Source of the DNA: CALBZH01 sp964538515
Lineage (GTDB): Bacteria > Desulfobacterota > Syntrophobacteria > Syntrophobacterales > Syntrophobacteraceae
Length of the DNA: 39,824 nucleotides
Assembly (NCBI GenBank): GCA_964538515.1
Contig: CAZIEW010000053.1
Coordinates: 1-39,824, forward strand
Reading direction: 5' to 3'
The notes beneath the pieces were generated by a model that was not told the DNA's origin, ran no database searches, and worked only from the letters and a program-made list of their open reading frames with translations. This document shows positions 7,852 through 16,241 of the stretch, one piece after another. The first letter of the stretch is position 1. The number at the start of each line of letters is the position of its first letter. The position numbers were made by a program, and so were the translations under genes.

Positions 7852-8223
7852 ATGGCAGTTAAAACGAATCCTCGCGAAATGGCGCGTCAGAAGCGCAAAA
7901 TGCGGATCAGGACTCGGGTCAATGGTACTCCCGAGCGCCCGCGGCTGACGGTTTTCCGCAGCGACAAGCATATCTACGCACAGGTCATCGACGATACCCT
8001 TGGAAAGACCCTCGCTTCTGCATCGACCCTTGCCCCGGAATATAAAGGAATGGACCCGATCAAGGGTAAGGTCGAAGCGGCCAAGCGTGTAGGGGCTCTT
8101 GTCGCGCGCAAAGCCCAGGAGCAGGGCATCACGAAAGTCGTCTTCGACCGAAGCGGGTTCATCTATCATGGTCGGATCAAAGCTCTGGCGGATGCAGCCA
8201 GGGAGGCCGGCCTCGACTTCTAG
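7852..8223 (+). CDS. rplR: 50S ribosomal protein L18
   Basis: L18 binds 5S rRNA together with L5. The 123-aa protein has RIRTRVNGTPERPRLTVFRS and the C-terminal signature VVFDRSGFIYHGRIKALADA, followed by AREAGLDF, all typical of bacterial L18. Confidence 0.97.
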   Translation: MAVKTNPREMARQKRKMRIRTRVNGTPERPRLTVFRSDKHIYAQVIDDTLGKTLASASTLAPEYKGMDPIKGKVEAAKRVGALVARKAQEQGITKVVFDRSGFIYHGRIKALADAAREAGLDF

Positions 8224-8256
8224 TCCGGCACTGACGTTCGTACGGAGGGCAAACCA

Positions 8257-8757
8257 TTGCTAAATGTAGATTCCAGCCAGCTTCAGCTCATTGATAAGGT
8301 GGTTCACATCAGCCGCGTCGCGAAAGTGGTCAAGGGTGGCAGAAGGTTCTCCTTCAGCGCCATTGTCGTGGTAGGCGATGGCAAGGGCCGCGTGGGATTC
8401 AGTCTTGGCAAGGCCAATGAAGTGCCCGAGGCCATCCGAAAGGGGATGGAAAGCGCCAAACGTGGCATGTTCGAAATTCCCCTGATCGAAGGCACGATTC
8501 CTCATGAAGCGCTCGGCCGCTTTGGCTCGGCGTCAGTCGTTCTCAAGCCGGCGTCTCCAGGCACCGGCGTTATTGCTGGTGGAGCCGTTCGGGCGATCAT
8601 GGAAGCGGCCGGGATCAACGACATTTTGACCAAGTGCATCGGATCACGGAATCCGCACAATGTTGTGAAAGCGACCATCGACGGCCTGAAGGCCTTGCGC
8701 AGCAGAGAAACCGTCGCCAAGGTGCGCGGTCGTGAGCTTCACGAGATGACCGCTTAA
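8257..8757 (+). CDS. rpsE: 30S ribosomal protein S5 (TTG start)
   Basis: S5 contributes to decoding accuracy and the mRNA entry channel. From the TTG at 8257 the 166-aa protein reads to VVHISRVAKVVKGGRRFSFS, the double-stranded RNA binding fold signature, and later GRFGSASVVLKPASPGTGVI. A CGGAGGG site lies about 9 nt upstream of the TTG and no ATG fits. The length is normal. Confidence 0.95.
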   Translation: MLNVDSSQLQLIDKVVHISRVAKVVKGGRRFSFSAIVVVGDGKGRVGFSLGKANEVPEAIRKGMESAKRGMFEIPLIEGTIPHEALGRFGSASVVLKPASPGTGVIAGGAVRAIMEAAGINDILTKCIGSRNPHNVVKATIDGLKALRSRETVAKVRGRELHEMTA

Positions 8758-8826
8758 GCTCAGGAAGCCTCCGCTGGCCTCAGGGACTTTGCAGTCGTTG
8801 CCCTTAGATCACGGCGAGAGTGAAAA

Positions 8827-9021
8827 ATGGATGACATCATGGCCAAACCGATTCAAGTCAAACTGGTAAAAAGCCCCATCGGCCGACCTGAAAAGCATAG
8901 GAAGGTTTTGCAGGCACTTGGACTGACCCGGCTCAACAAATCAGTTGACCTCTTTGCGACCCCTCAAATCTTGGGTGCCGTCCGAAAGGTCATTCACCTC
9001 GTCGAAGTCAGCGAACGATAA
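8827..9021 (+). CDS. rpmD: 50S ribosomal protein L30
   Basis: L30 is a small peripheral 50S protein absent from some bacteria. The sequence IQVKLVKSPIGRPEKHRKVL, then LGLTRLNKSVDL, is typical of the family. Two starts are possible: 8827 (64 aa, weak GAGAG 6 nt upstream) or 8839 (60 aa, closer to the usual length). The choice is unsettled. Confidence 0.92.
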   Translation: MDDIMAKPIQVKLVKSPIGRPEKHRKVLQALGLTRLNKSVDLFATPQILGAVRKVIHLVEVSER

Positions 9022-9055
9022 ACACACTTTTAACACCCCAAGGACGGTAGCAGTG

Positions 9056-9514
9056 ATGAGACTTCACGACTTGGCTCCGAATCCCGGAGCAAAAACTACC
9101 CGGAAACGGGTCGGACGAGGTTCCGGATCAGGTTTGGGAAAGACGGCGGCCAAAGGCGCCAAAGGCCAGAAAGCACGATCGGGCGGCGGAACGCCTCCCT
9201 GGTTCGAAGGCGGGCAGATGCCGTTGCAGCGCCGCATCCCCAAACGCGGGTTCACCAATATTTTCAAAGTAGCCTATGCGATTGTGAACCTCGACGATCT
9301 TGGCCGCTTCGACGCAGGAACCGAAGTAGGGCCTGAGCAATTTGTCGCGGCGGGTCTTCTCAAACGGCGCCATCACGGCATCAAGCTTCTGGCCGGCGGT
9401 GAAATGCCTCACGCACTCACGATTCGTGTCCACAAGGCAAGTGAGGCGGCTGTGAGCAAGGTTCAAGAAGCAGGCGGACGCGTAGAGATCATCCAACCCT
9501 CGAAGGGAAAATAA
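9056..9514 (+). CDS. rplO: 50S ribosomal protein L15
   Basis: L15 is a late-assembly 50S protein. The ATG at 9056 gives MRLHDLAPNPGAKTTRKRVG, followed by GRGSGSGLGKTAAKGAKGQK, the classic Gly/Lys-rich N-terminal arm, and a 152-aa product. The open frame extends upstream into rpmD, but that part is not L15-like. The stop codon is only 3 nt from the secY start. Confidence 0.96.
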   Translation: MRLHDLAPNPGAKTTRKRVGRGSGSGLGKTAAKGAKGQKARSGGGTPPWFEGGQMPLQRRIPKRGFTNIFKVAYAIVNLDDLGRFDAGTEVGPEQFVAAGLLKRRHHGIKLLAGGEMPHALTIRVHKASEAAVSKVQEAGGRVEIIQPSKGK

Positions 9515-9517
9515 AGG

Positions 9518-10825
9518 GTGCTGACAGGTTTTCAAAACATCGGCAAGATACCGGAGCTTAAGCGACGGATCCTACAGACGATCTTTCTGCTGGCTGTCTA
9601 CCGCGTCGGCGCGCACATTCCCACTCCGGGGATCAACGCCGATGCGCTGGCCGCATTCTTTAAGCAAGCCCAAGGCACGCTGCTCGGATTGTTTGACATG
9701 TTTTCCGGCGGTGCAATGCGCCAGCTTTCCATTTTTGCTCTGGGAATTATGCCGTACATCAGCGCTTCGATCATCCTCCAGCTCCTTACCGTGGTGATTC
9801 CTCATTTGGAGCGTTTGAGCAAAGAGGGTGAGGCCGGTCGCAAGAAGATCACCCAGTACACACGTTATGGCACGGTGGTGCTGAGCGTCATTCAAGGCTT
9901 CGGGATTGCCTTCGGCCTCGAAAGCATGACAGGGCCTGGCGGTGAAGCGGTTGTGCTGCATGCCGGCTGGGGTTTTCGTATCATTACTGTGATCACGCTC
10001 ACGGCCGGAACGGCCTTCATCATGTGGCTTGGCGAGCAGATAACCGAGAAAGGCATCGGCAACGGTATCTCCCTGGTTATTTTTGCCGGAATCGTCGCCG
10101 GTATCCCCACGGCGCTGGTCAACAGCATTCGGTTGGTGCAAAGTGATTCCATCAGCCTGTTCACCATGCTCATTTTGTTCATCGTGATGGTGTTGGTCGT
10201 GGCATGCATCATTTTCATGGAGCGAGGTCAGCGACGGATTCTGGTCCAGTATGCCAAGCGTGTAGTCGGCAGACGGGTCTATGGGGGGCAGAATACCCAC
10301 ATCCCGCTCAAGATCAATACCTCTGGCGTCATACCTCCTATTTTTGCTTCCTCGATCATCATGTTTCCGGCGACCGTTGCCAACTTCATCCCTGGGGAGT
10401 TCATGCAGACGGTGGCTAATGCGCTGGGGCCTGGCCATTGGCTGAATTCCGTCCTCTATGTCGCTTTCATCATCTTCTTCTGCTTCTTCTATACGGCCAT
10501 CGTTTTTAACCCTCTTGATGTGGCCGACAACATGAAGAAATATGGAGGATTCATTCCTGGCATCAGGCCCGGAAGGCCTACCGCCGAGTACATCGACAAG
10601 GTCCTCAGCCGCATCACTCTGGGTGGGGCCATCTACGTTTCTGCGGTCTGCGTCCTCCCTTCGATTTTGATCCAGCGCTTCAACGTTCCGTTCTACTTCG
10701 GGGGAACGGCTTTGCTCATTGTCATTGGTGTAGCGATGGACACTTTGGGCCAGATCGAAGCGCACATGCTTTCCCGCCACTACGAGGGCTTTCTGAAGAA
10801 AGGAAAAATTCGCGGACGGCGTTAA
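9518..10825 (+). CDS. secY: Preprotein translocase channel subunit SecY (GTG start)
   Basis: SecY forms the protein-conducting channel of the Sec translocon in the inner membrane, with SecE and SecG. The 435-aa product has about ten membrane segments. It shows the conserved GVIPPIFASSIIMFP stretch and the cytoplasmic loop with QRRILVQYAKRVVGRR and PGIRPGRPTAEYI. The start is GTG at 9518, 3 nt after rplO, with the ribosome binding site inside rplO (GAAGGGA), suggesting coupling. Confidence 0.97.
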   Translation: MLTGFQNIGKIPELKRRILQTIFLLAVYRVGAHIPTPGINADALAAFFKQAQGTLLGLFDMFSGGAMRQLSIFALGIMPYISASIILQLLTVVIPHLERLSKEGEAGRKKITQYTRYGTVVLSVIQGFGIAFGLESMTGPGGEAVVLHAGWGFRIITVITLTAGTAFIMWLGEQITEKGIGNGISLVIFAGIVAGIPTALVNSIRLVQSDSISLFTMLILFIVMVLVVACIIFMERGQRRILVQYAKRVVGRRVYGGQNTHIPLKINTSGVIPPIFASSIIMFPATVANFIPGEFMQTVANALGPGHWLNSVLYVAFIIFFCFFYTAIVFNPLDVADNMKKYGGFIPGIRPGRPTAEYIDKVLSRITLGGAIYVSAVCVLPSILIQRFNVPFYFGGTALLIVIGVAMDTLGQIEAHMLSRHYEGFLKKGKIRGRR

Positions 10826-11000
10826 ATCTGGATGCCCAAGCGTCACGCGTCCCATTTCCTATTGGCAGCGTTGCGTGTGAGAGAGAGGTGTTGCGTAGGG
10901 GCTGCTCATAGACCTGCCACCTTCCCAGGCGCCAGAGTTTGTTGAATGACTATTGCGGAGAGTTCGATCAGTTCATTCCACTACCAAAAAGGAGAGGTTC

Positions 11001-11642
11001 ATGAACATCATTCTGTTGGGCCCCCCGGGTGCTGGCAAGGGAACACAGGCAAAGCGTCTCATCGACAAATACGGGATTCCCCAGATCTCCACCGGTGATA
11101 TGCTCCGAGCCGCGCTCAAGGAAGGGACGCCTCTGGGACTCGAAGCCAAGAAGTATATGGATGCCGGCACCTTGGTTCCTGACAGTGTCGTAATCGGCCT
11201 GGTCAAGGAGCGAATTCAGAAGCCCGACTGCGCAAAAGGCTACATGCTGGACGGCTTTCCCAGAAACGTGAGCCAGGCTGAGGCTTTGGACAAGATGCTC
11301 GGTGAGCTTGGCATGAAGATCGACCATGTTGTCTCCATCGAAGTCCCCAACAGTGAGCTGCTCGGACGCCTCACCGGAAGGCGGACCTGCAGGAGCTGTG
11401 GCGCAGGCTTCCACGTCATGTTCGATCCTCCGAAGAAAGAAGGCGTCTGCGACAAATGCAACGGCGAGCTCTACCAACGGGACGATGATAACGAAAAGAC
11501 CGTTTCCTCTCGGCTCAAGGTCTATGACGATCAGACCAAGCCGCTCATTGATTACTATGTCAAGCAATCCAAGATTCGCTCCGTGGACGGTGTCGGCGAC
11601 ATGCAGGACATCTTCTCCAGGATTGTCGCGCACCTTGGATAA
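11001..11642 (+). CDS. adk: Adenylate kinase, zinc-lid type
   Basis: Adenylate kinase interconverts ATP + AMP and 2 ADP. The P-loop GPPGAGKGT is at residues 7-15, DGFPRN at about 84-89, and the LID carries four cysteines C130-x2-C133 and C150-x2-C153, the zinc-binding type. The ATG at 11001 has AAGGAGAGG upstream and gives 213 aa; an upstream in-frame start is not supported. The 175-nt gap from secY may hold a promoter, but I see no convincing one. Confidence 0.97.
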   Translation: MNIILLGPPGAGKGTQAKRLIDKYGIPQISTGDMLRAALKEGTPLGLEAKKYMDAGTLVPDSVVIGLVKERIQKPDCAKGYMLDGFPRNVSQAEALDKMLGELGMKIDHVVSIEVPNSELLGRLTGRRTCRSCGAGFHVMFDPPKKEGVCDKCNGELYQRDDDNEKTVSSRLKVYDDQTKPLIDYYVKQSKIRSVDGVGDMQDIFSRIVAHLG

Positions 11643-11652
11643 GGGCTGAACG

Positions 11653-12402
11653 TTGATTATTCTCAGGTCTCAGCGCGAGATAGAAAAGATCCGGCACGCA
11701 TCCCAGATTGTCGCTGAGATCCTTGAGCGTCTGAAGGAGGAGGTCCAGGTCGGCATTACCACCTGGGACCTCGATGCCCTCAGTGAGCAGCTCGCAGCAA
11801 AGCACGCCGCCACTCCTGCCTTTAAGGGGTATCACGGCTATCCGTTTGCCCTGTGCACCTCCGTAAACGAGGAGGTGGTCCACGGTATGCCATCCAAGAA
11901 CCGTGTTCTCAAAGAGGGCGACATCATTAGTCTCGATTTCGGGGTGGCCGTGGACGGATACTATGGCGATGCCGCGATGACGCTCCCGGTTGGCAAAATC
12001 AGCGAGCACGCCGCGAGACTTTGCAGCGCGGCTGAGGCTTCCCTTTATGAAGGGATACAGCAGGCAGTCGGTGGAAATCGCTTATCCGACATTTCCCACG
12101 CGATTCAACAATACGTGGAATCGCGTGGGTTTTCGGTAGTGCGGGAATTCGTCGGTCACGGGATTGGCCAGCGCCTCCATGAGAGTCCCCAGATACCGAA
12201 CTATGGACCGCCCGGCAAAGGAGTCAAGCTGAAACCGGGCATGGTGTTCGCTATTGAGCCCATGATCAACCAGGGACGCCCGGAAGTTCAGATTCTCGAA
12301 GACCGGTGGACTGCGGTAACCGTCGATCGGATGCTGTCGGCGCATTTCGAGCACACCGTGGCGATCACTCACAATGGCCCGGTGATTCTCACTAAGCTGT
12401 GA
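11653..12402 (+). CDS. map: Methionine aminopeptidase type I (TTG start)
   Basis: Removes the initiator methionine from nascent proteins. The 249-aa product shows the dinuclear metal-site pattern of the family: SLDFGVAVDGYYGDAA (Asp ligands), FVGHGIGQRLHESPQIPNYG (His ligand), FAIEPM (Glu) and FEHTVAI. The start is TTG at 11653, 10 nt after the adk stop, with TAAGGGC as a modest binding site. secY-adk-map-infA is a common block in this locus. Confidence 0.96.
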   Translation: MIILRSQREIEKIRHASQIVAEILERLKEEVQVGITTWDLDALSEQLAAKHAATPAFKGYHGYPFALCTSVNEEVVHGMPSKNRVLKEGDIISLDFGVAVDGYYGDAAMTLPVGKISEHAARLCSAAEASLYEGIQQAVGGNRLSDISHAIQQYVESRGFSVVREFVGHGIGQRLHESPQIPNYGPPGKGVKLKPGMVFAIEPMINQGRPEVQILEDRWTAVTVDRMLSAHFEHTVAITHNGPVILTKL

Positions 12403-12493
12403 AATTTGCTTTACTCCGGAGCAGGAATCGATTATCTTTGCTTGCTTTAGTCCCGTCCGGAACGACGTTTAATATACGGGAGATCAGCTCAGG

Positions 12494-12715
12494 ATGGCCA
12501 AAGAAGATGCCATTGAAGTCGAAGGGACCGTGGTCGAAACCCTTCCTAATGCCATGTTCCGCGTTGAACTGGCTAACGGACACCGAATTCTCGCTCATAT
12601 CTCTGGGAAGATGCGCATGCATTTCATCAGGATCCTTCCCGGAGACAAAGTGACGGTGGAGCTTTCGCCTTATGACTTGACCCGCGGTCGCATCACGTAT
12701 CGATCGAAGTCCTGA
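12494..12715 (+). CDS. infA: Translation initiation factor IF-1
   Basis: IF-1 binds the A-site of the 30S subunit during initiation. The 73-aa protein, MAKEDAIEVEGTVVETLPNA then MFRVELANGHRILAHISGKM, is a canonical one-domain OB fold of exactly typical length. It stands 91 nt after map in a locally AT-richer spacer that might hold a promoter (TAATAT near 12470), which is weak evidence. Confidence 0.97.
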   Translation: MAKEDAIEVEGTVVETLPNAMFRVELANGHRILAHISGKMRMHFIRILPGDKVTVELSPYDLTRGRITYRSKS

Positions 12716-12752
12716 ACTTCTTTGCCATGCCCAAGAGAAAGGTTGAACACTC

Positions 12753-12866
12753 ATGAAAGTGCGAGCATCCGTCAAGCGGATTTGTCGAAAGTGTAAGATC
12801 ATACGCCGACATGGGACCGTCCGCGTGATTTGCGAGAACCCGAGGCACAAGCAAAGACAAGGTTGA
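12753..12866 (+). CDS. rpmJ: 50S ribosomal protein L36, zinc form
   Basis: This 37-aa gene is easily missed because of its size. It reads MKVRASVKRICRKCKIIRRH, then GTVRVICENPRHKQRQG and TGA. Zinc ligands C11, C14, C27 and H32 are all present, the C+ form of L36, a small protein of the 50S assembly. It sits in its standard position between infA and rpsM. Confidence 0.97.
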   Translation: MKVRASVKRICRKCKIIRRHGTVRVICENPRHKQRQG

Positions 12867-12881
12867 TGGGAGGAACGGGCA

Positions 12882-13253
12882 TTGGCACGCATTGCAGGTA
12901 TTGACCTACCCAAGAACAAACGGGTCGAAATCGCCCTGACGTACATTTACGGGATTGGGCGAGCGACATCGCAGAAGATCCTGAATCAGGCAAACATCAA
13001 CTGGGACACCAAGACGGACGATCTTACCGACGCAGAAATCAACGTCATCCGTCAAATCATCGACTCCCAGTACAAAGTCGAGGGGGATCTGCGGACCGAG
13101 GTGTCCATGAACATCAAACGGCTCATGGATCTCGGATGTTATCGCGGATTGAGGCATCGAAGGGGCCTGCCTGTTCGAGGGCAAAGAACCCACACCAACG
13201 CTCGCACGCGCAAGGGACCGAGACGATCGGTTATGGGTAAGCGGAAGAAGTAG
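12882..13253 (+). CDS. rpsM: 30S ribosomal protein S13 (TTG start)
   Basis: S13 crowns the 30S head and makes intersubunit bridges with L5. The 123-aa product reads (from TTG at 12882) ARIAGIDLPKNKRVEIALTY, YIYGIGRATS and the C-terminal signature RGLPVRGQRTHTNARTRKGP. TGGGAGGA lies upstream of the TTG at the right distance. It heads the alpha-operon part of the locus. Confidence 0.96.
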   Translation: MARIAGIDLPKNKRVEIALTYIYGIGRATSQKILNQANINWDTKTDDLTDAEINVIRQIIDSQYKVEGDLRTEVSMNIKRLMDLGCYRGLRHRRGLPVRGQRTHTNARTRKGPRRSVMGKRKK

Positions 13254-13271
13254 CCAGAGATTGGAGAGAGC

Positions 13272-13667
13272 ATGGCAAGGGATAAGACGGCCAGTCGGAC
13301 CAAGAAGAAAGAGCGCAAGAACATCCTCAATGGGGTCGCCCATATCCGTTCGACCTTCAACAACACGATTGTGACCATTACCGACACGAGTGGGAACGCC
13401 ATCTCCTGGGCTACAGCCGGGAGCCAGGGATTCAAGGGGTCGCGCAAGAGTACGCCTTTTGCTGCTCAGATTGCCGCTGAAACCGCAGGCAAGAAGGCCA
13501 TGGAGCACGGTGTACAAAACCTCGAGGTCTACGTGAAGGGCCCTGGGTCTGGCCGTGAGGCCGCGCTGCGGGCGCTCCAAGCCTCCGGCTTCAACATTAC
13601 CGCGATTAAGGACGTGACACCGATTCCGCACAACGGATGCCGCCCGCCCAAACGACGGCGCGTTTGA
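13272..13667 (+). CDS. rpsK: 30S ribosomal protein S11
   Basis: S11 lies on the 30S platform near the mRNA exit. The 131-aa protein contains HIRSTFNNTIVTITDTSGNA, AAETAGKKAMEHGV and the C-terminal IPHNGCRPPKRRRV, all diagnostic. A GGAGAGAGC site precedes the ATG. Confidence 0.97.
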   Translation: MARDKTASRTKKKERKNILNGVAHIRSTFNNTIVTITDTSGNAISWATAGSQGFKGSRKSTPFAAQIAAETAGKKAMEHGVQNLEVYVKGPGSGREAALRALQASGFNITAIKDVTPIPHNGCRPPKRRRV

Positions 13668-13725
13668 TATCGCTTTTCAGGTTAATGCAACGCGTTCATC
13701 TTGAGATCAACAGGAGGTAACAACC

Positions 13726-14352
13726 TTGGCTCGATATACGGGACCAGCCTGCAGAATGTGCCGACGAGAGACCATGAAGCTGTACCTGAAAGGGGACCGC
13801 TGCTATTCCGACAAATGTGCCGTCGAGCGGCGCAATTATCCCCCCGGACAGCATGGTCAGGCACGGGGGAAATTCTCCGACTACGGCCTGCAGTTGCGAG
13901 AAAAGCAAAAGGTCAAGCGGATGTACGGCTTGGTGGAGAAGCAGTTCAAGACCTACTTCAAAATTGCTGACCGCCAAAAAGGCGTCACGGGCACGAACTT
14001 CCTCGTTCTTCTGGAGCGTCGCCTTGACAACGCCGTATATCGTTTCGGCTTTGCAAACTCCCGGGATCAGGCCAGGCAGCTTGTGCGACATAGCCACTTT
14101 CTGGTAAACGGCAAGCCCGTTAACATCCCCTCGTTTTTATTGCGAGCGGGAGATACCGTCACCGTCATCGAGGCAAGCCGCCAATTGCCGGCGATCGTGG
14201 ACGCCATCGAAGCCATGCCGCGGCGCGGACTGTCGCCCTGGCTCGACCTCGACAAGTCAACGATGCAGGGGACTTTCAAGGCCTATCCCACTCGAGAAGA
14301 GATGAATCTGCCCGTACAGGAACACCTCATCGTTGAGTTCTATTCGAAATAA
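13726..14352 (+). CDS. rpsD: 30S ribosomal protein S4, zinc form (TTG start)
   Basis: S4 is a primary 16S rRNA binder and, in E. coli, the repressor of the alpha operon. The 208-aa product has the N-terminal zinc site C9, C12, C26, C31 (ACRMC...RCYSDKC) and the S4 RNA-binding domain with RLDNAVYRFGFANSRDQARQ, LVRHSHFLVNGKPV. The start is TTG at 13726, with a strong CAGGAGGTAA site upstream. Confidence 0.96.
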   Translation: MARYTGPACRMCRRETMKLYLKGDRCYSDKCAVERRNYPPGQHGQARGKFSDYGLQLREKQKVKRMYGLVEKQFKTYFKIADRQKGVTGTNFLVLLERRLDNAVYRFGFANSRDQARQLVRHSHFLVNGKPVNIPSFLLRAGDTVTVIEASRQLPAIVDAIEAMPRRGLSPWLDLDKSTMQGTFKAYPTREEMNLPVQEHLIVEFYSK

Positions 14353-14375
14353 GGCTCTGGAATGACTTAGGCCAC

Positions 14376-14428
14376 AAGCCGGTAGGGAGGTCCCCAGGGG
14401 GACGTCCCTCTTCCGGTTTTTGCTTTTC
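14376..14428 (+). terminator. Hairpin plus T-tract between rpsD and rpoA
   Basis: After rpsD, AAGCCGG near 14376 pairs with CCGGTTT near 14413, with an imperfect GC-rich inner stem built from AGGGAGGTCCCC and GGGGACGTCCCTC. TTTTTGCTTTT follows. This has the shape of an intrinsic terminator, but rpoA and rplQ lie directly downstream, so it is more likely a partial terminator or attenuator that lowers rpoA relative to the ribosomal genes. The inner stem is not perfect. Confidence 0.6.
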
Positions 14429-14481
14429 CTAGCATACGCCGAATCGATCCACTAGGAAGCATCTCTGAATAAGGAAAGACT

Positions 14482-15489
14482 ATGCAAAGGAACTGGCGTG
14501 AACTGATCAAGCCTAAGCGTTTGGAGATCGAGACCAACGGACGGCCTGACACCTATGCCAAGTTTGTGTGTGAGCCGCTCGAGAGGGGCTTCGGAACCAC
14601 TCTTGGCAATGCTATTCGGCGCGTTCTTTTGTCCTCCCTTCAAGGGGCGGCCATCACCAGCGTTAAAATTGATGGCGTCCTGCACGAGTTCTCCACTGTC
14701 CCGGGGGTGATCGAGGATGTGACGGACATCATTTTGAACCTCAAAGAAGTGCGATTCAAAATGCACGGCGAGGGAACCCGTCACCTCTTGATCGAGAAAC
14801 TGGGAGAGGGGGCCGTGACAGCCGGGGATATCCGAGGAGATGCCCATGTTGAGGTTTTGAACCCCGATCTTCACGTGTGCACGTTGGCAAAAGACGCAAA
14901 ATTGAGAATGGAGCTGGTGATCAAGCAGGGCAAAGGCTACGTCCCTGCGGACCGAAACATGGAGGAGAATCAGCCCATTGGCATGGTTCCCATTGATGCC
15001 ATCTTTTCGCCGGTTCGCAAGGTAAGCTACGTGGTAACCCAGGCTCGCGTTGGCCAAATCACCGACTATGACAAGCTCACCATGGAAATCTGGACCGACG
15101 GAAGCATCAAGCCTGAAGATGCTTTGGCGTACGCAGCGAAGATCATGAAAGACCAGGTCTCCATCTTCATCAACTTCGAAGAGGAAGCAGAAGTCACTGA
15201 GGAGGAAATCCGGTTAGAGCCTGAGTACAATGAAAACCTCTTCCGTAGCGTCGATGAGCTCGAGCTCTCGGTTCGGTCCGCAAACTGCTTGAAGAATGCC
15301 GATATACGCTACATTGGTGAGCTTGTGCAGAAGACGGAATCCGAAATGCTGAAGACCAAGAATTTCGGTCGAAAGTCACTCAACGAAATCAAGGAAATCC
15401 TGACGGAAATGGGGCTGTCGCTCGGGATGAAGATCGAGAACTTCCCTGGGCGTGAGGAAATTGAGGAACGCAGAAAGGAACAGGAATAG
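14482..15489 (+). CDS. rpoA: RNA polymerase alpha subunit
   Basis: The alpha subunit dimerises to nucleate RNA polymerase assembly, and its C-terminal domain binds UP elements and activators. The 335-aa product has the N-terminal domain with FVCEPLERGFGTTLGNAIRR and the CTD with VDELELSVRSANCLKNADIR, followed by GRKSLNEIKEILTEMGLSLG. Length is normal. Its AAGGAAAG binding site lies just upstream of the ATG. Confidence 0.98.
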   Translation: MQRNWRELIKPKRLEIETNGRPDTYAKFVCEPLERGFGTTLGNAIRRVLLSSLQGAAITSVKIDGVLHEFSTVPGVIEDVTDIILNLKEVRFKMHGEGTRHLLIEKLGEGAVTAGDIRGDAHVEVLNPDLHVCTLAKDAKLRMELVIKQGKGYVPADRNMEENQPIGMVPIDAIFSPVRKVSYVVTQARVGQITDYDKLTMEIWTDGSIKPEDALAYAAKIMKDQVSIFINFEEEAEVTEEEIRLEPEYNENLFRSVDELELSVRSANCLKNADIRYIGELVQKTESEMLKTKNFGRKSLNEIKEILTEMGLSLGMKIENFPGREEIEERRKEQE

Positions 15490-15491
15490 TC

Positions 15492-15881
15492 ATGCGGCAC
15501 AATGTTTCCGGACGAAAACTGAATCGTACAACGAGCCATCGGTTGGCCATGTTCCGCAATATGGTGACCTCATTGTTGGACCATGGAAGGATTTATACGA
15601 CCATTCCCAAGGCAAAAGAGCTCCGAAGCATCGCCGAGTCCATGATCACTCTCGGGAAGCGCGGCGACCTCCATGCTCGCAGGCAAGCTCTTGCCTTTAT
15701 CCGTGAAAAGGACGTTGTGCACAGGCTTTTTAACGAAATAGGCCCCCGCTATCAGAGTCGGCCGGGTGGTTACACGCGGATCGTTAAAGTTGGATTTCGG
15801 CGTGGGGACGCCGCACCCATGTGTCTGATCGAGCTCGTCACGGACGAAATGAAGCCCAAGAAAGCCGCTGATGCCGCATAA
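15492..15881 (+). CDS. rplQ: 50S ribosomal protein L17
   Basis: L17 lies close to the tunnel exit of the 50S subunit. The 129-aa product has MRHNVSGRKLNRTTSHRLAM, then LITLGKRGDLHARRQA and GPRYQSRPGGYTRIVKVGFR, the family hallmarks. It follows rpoA by 2 nt and closes the locus, ahead of a strong terminator. Confidence 0.97.
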   Translation: MRHNVSGRKLNRTTSHRLAMFRNMVTSLLDHGRIYTTIPKAKELRSIAESMITLGKRGDLHARRQALAFIREKDVVHRLFNEIGPRYQSRPGGYTRIVKVGFRRGDAAPMCLIELVTDEMKPKKAADAA

Positions 15882-15953
15882 GACATACTGAAGGGCGTAT
15901 CCCACCGCCTTCGACATCCCTCCTATGCGTGTCTTTCCAAAGCTGACTCAAAG

Positions 15954-15999
15954 AATAAGAAAGGAGCCTCCGCCATCGCGGCTGCTCCTTTCTTATTTT
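15954..15999. terminator. Strong terminator closing the S10-spc-alpha locus
   Basis: AATAAGAAAGGAGC (15954-15967) is perfectly complementary to GCTCCTTTCTTATT (15984-15997), a 14-bp stem, with CCGC/GCGG able to extend inside the loop and TTTT at the 3' end. It follows rplQ and sits 20 nt past the stop of the minus-strand gene ending at 16020, so it can serve both convergent transcripts, although the T-run is clearer on the plus strand. Confidence 0.9.
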
Positions 16000-16019
16000 A
16001 CGGAGAACCATGGCCAAAC

Positions 16020-16241
16020 CTAAGCTTGCCCCTCCTCTTCCTTTTGATAATTGAGCGGGCATTCTCTACACGTAAAGCCGCTCCACATCCCCTTAGCAGC
16101 CTTGTCCAGGCACGAGTCGTAATACCCACACGCGAAATTCCGCACGCCTTTGCCTTCTTTACACATGGTGGGATTAGGCGTGTTGCGTCCTGTCTTGTCT
16201 GCCGACGCAGCATGTATGCGACCGGTCCTTTCCTTTCCCAT
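16020..16241 (-). CDS. Small cysteine-rich protein of unknown function
   Basis: A 73-aa protein read from the ATG at 16241, which has AGGGGGA 6 nt upstream; the open frame continues further upstream but without a good binding site. Five cysteines are present, C27, C38, C44, C58 and C61, in the pattern C-x10-C-x5-C-x13-C-x2-C (ACGYYDSCLDKAAKGMWSGF, then TCRECP). The CxYYDSCLDKA...CxxCP arrangement resembles small zinc-finger-like proteins I associate with Desulfobacterota, but I cannot name a family. Metal binding is an inference. It has no signal peptide and converges on the ribosomal terminator. Confidence 0.72.
   Translation of the reverse strand: MGKERTGRIHAASADKTGRNTPNPTMCKEGKGVRNFACGYYDSCLDKAAKGMWSGFTCRECPLNYQKEEEGQA

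Noticed and set aside
9572..10855. A 427-codon open frame antisense to secY
   Set aside because: Composition is Asp/Arg/His-rich without any recognisable domain and secY on the other strand is certain.
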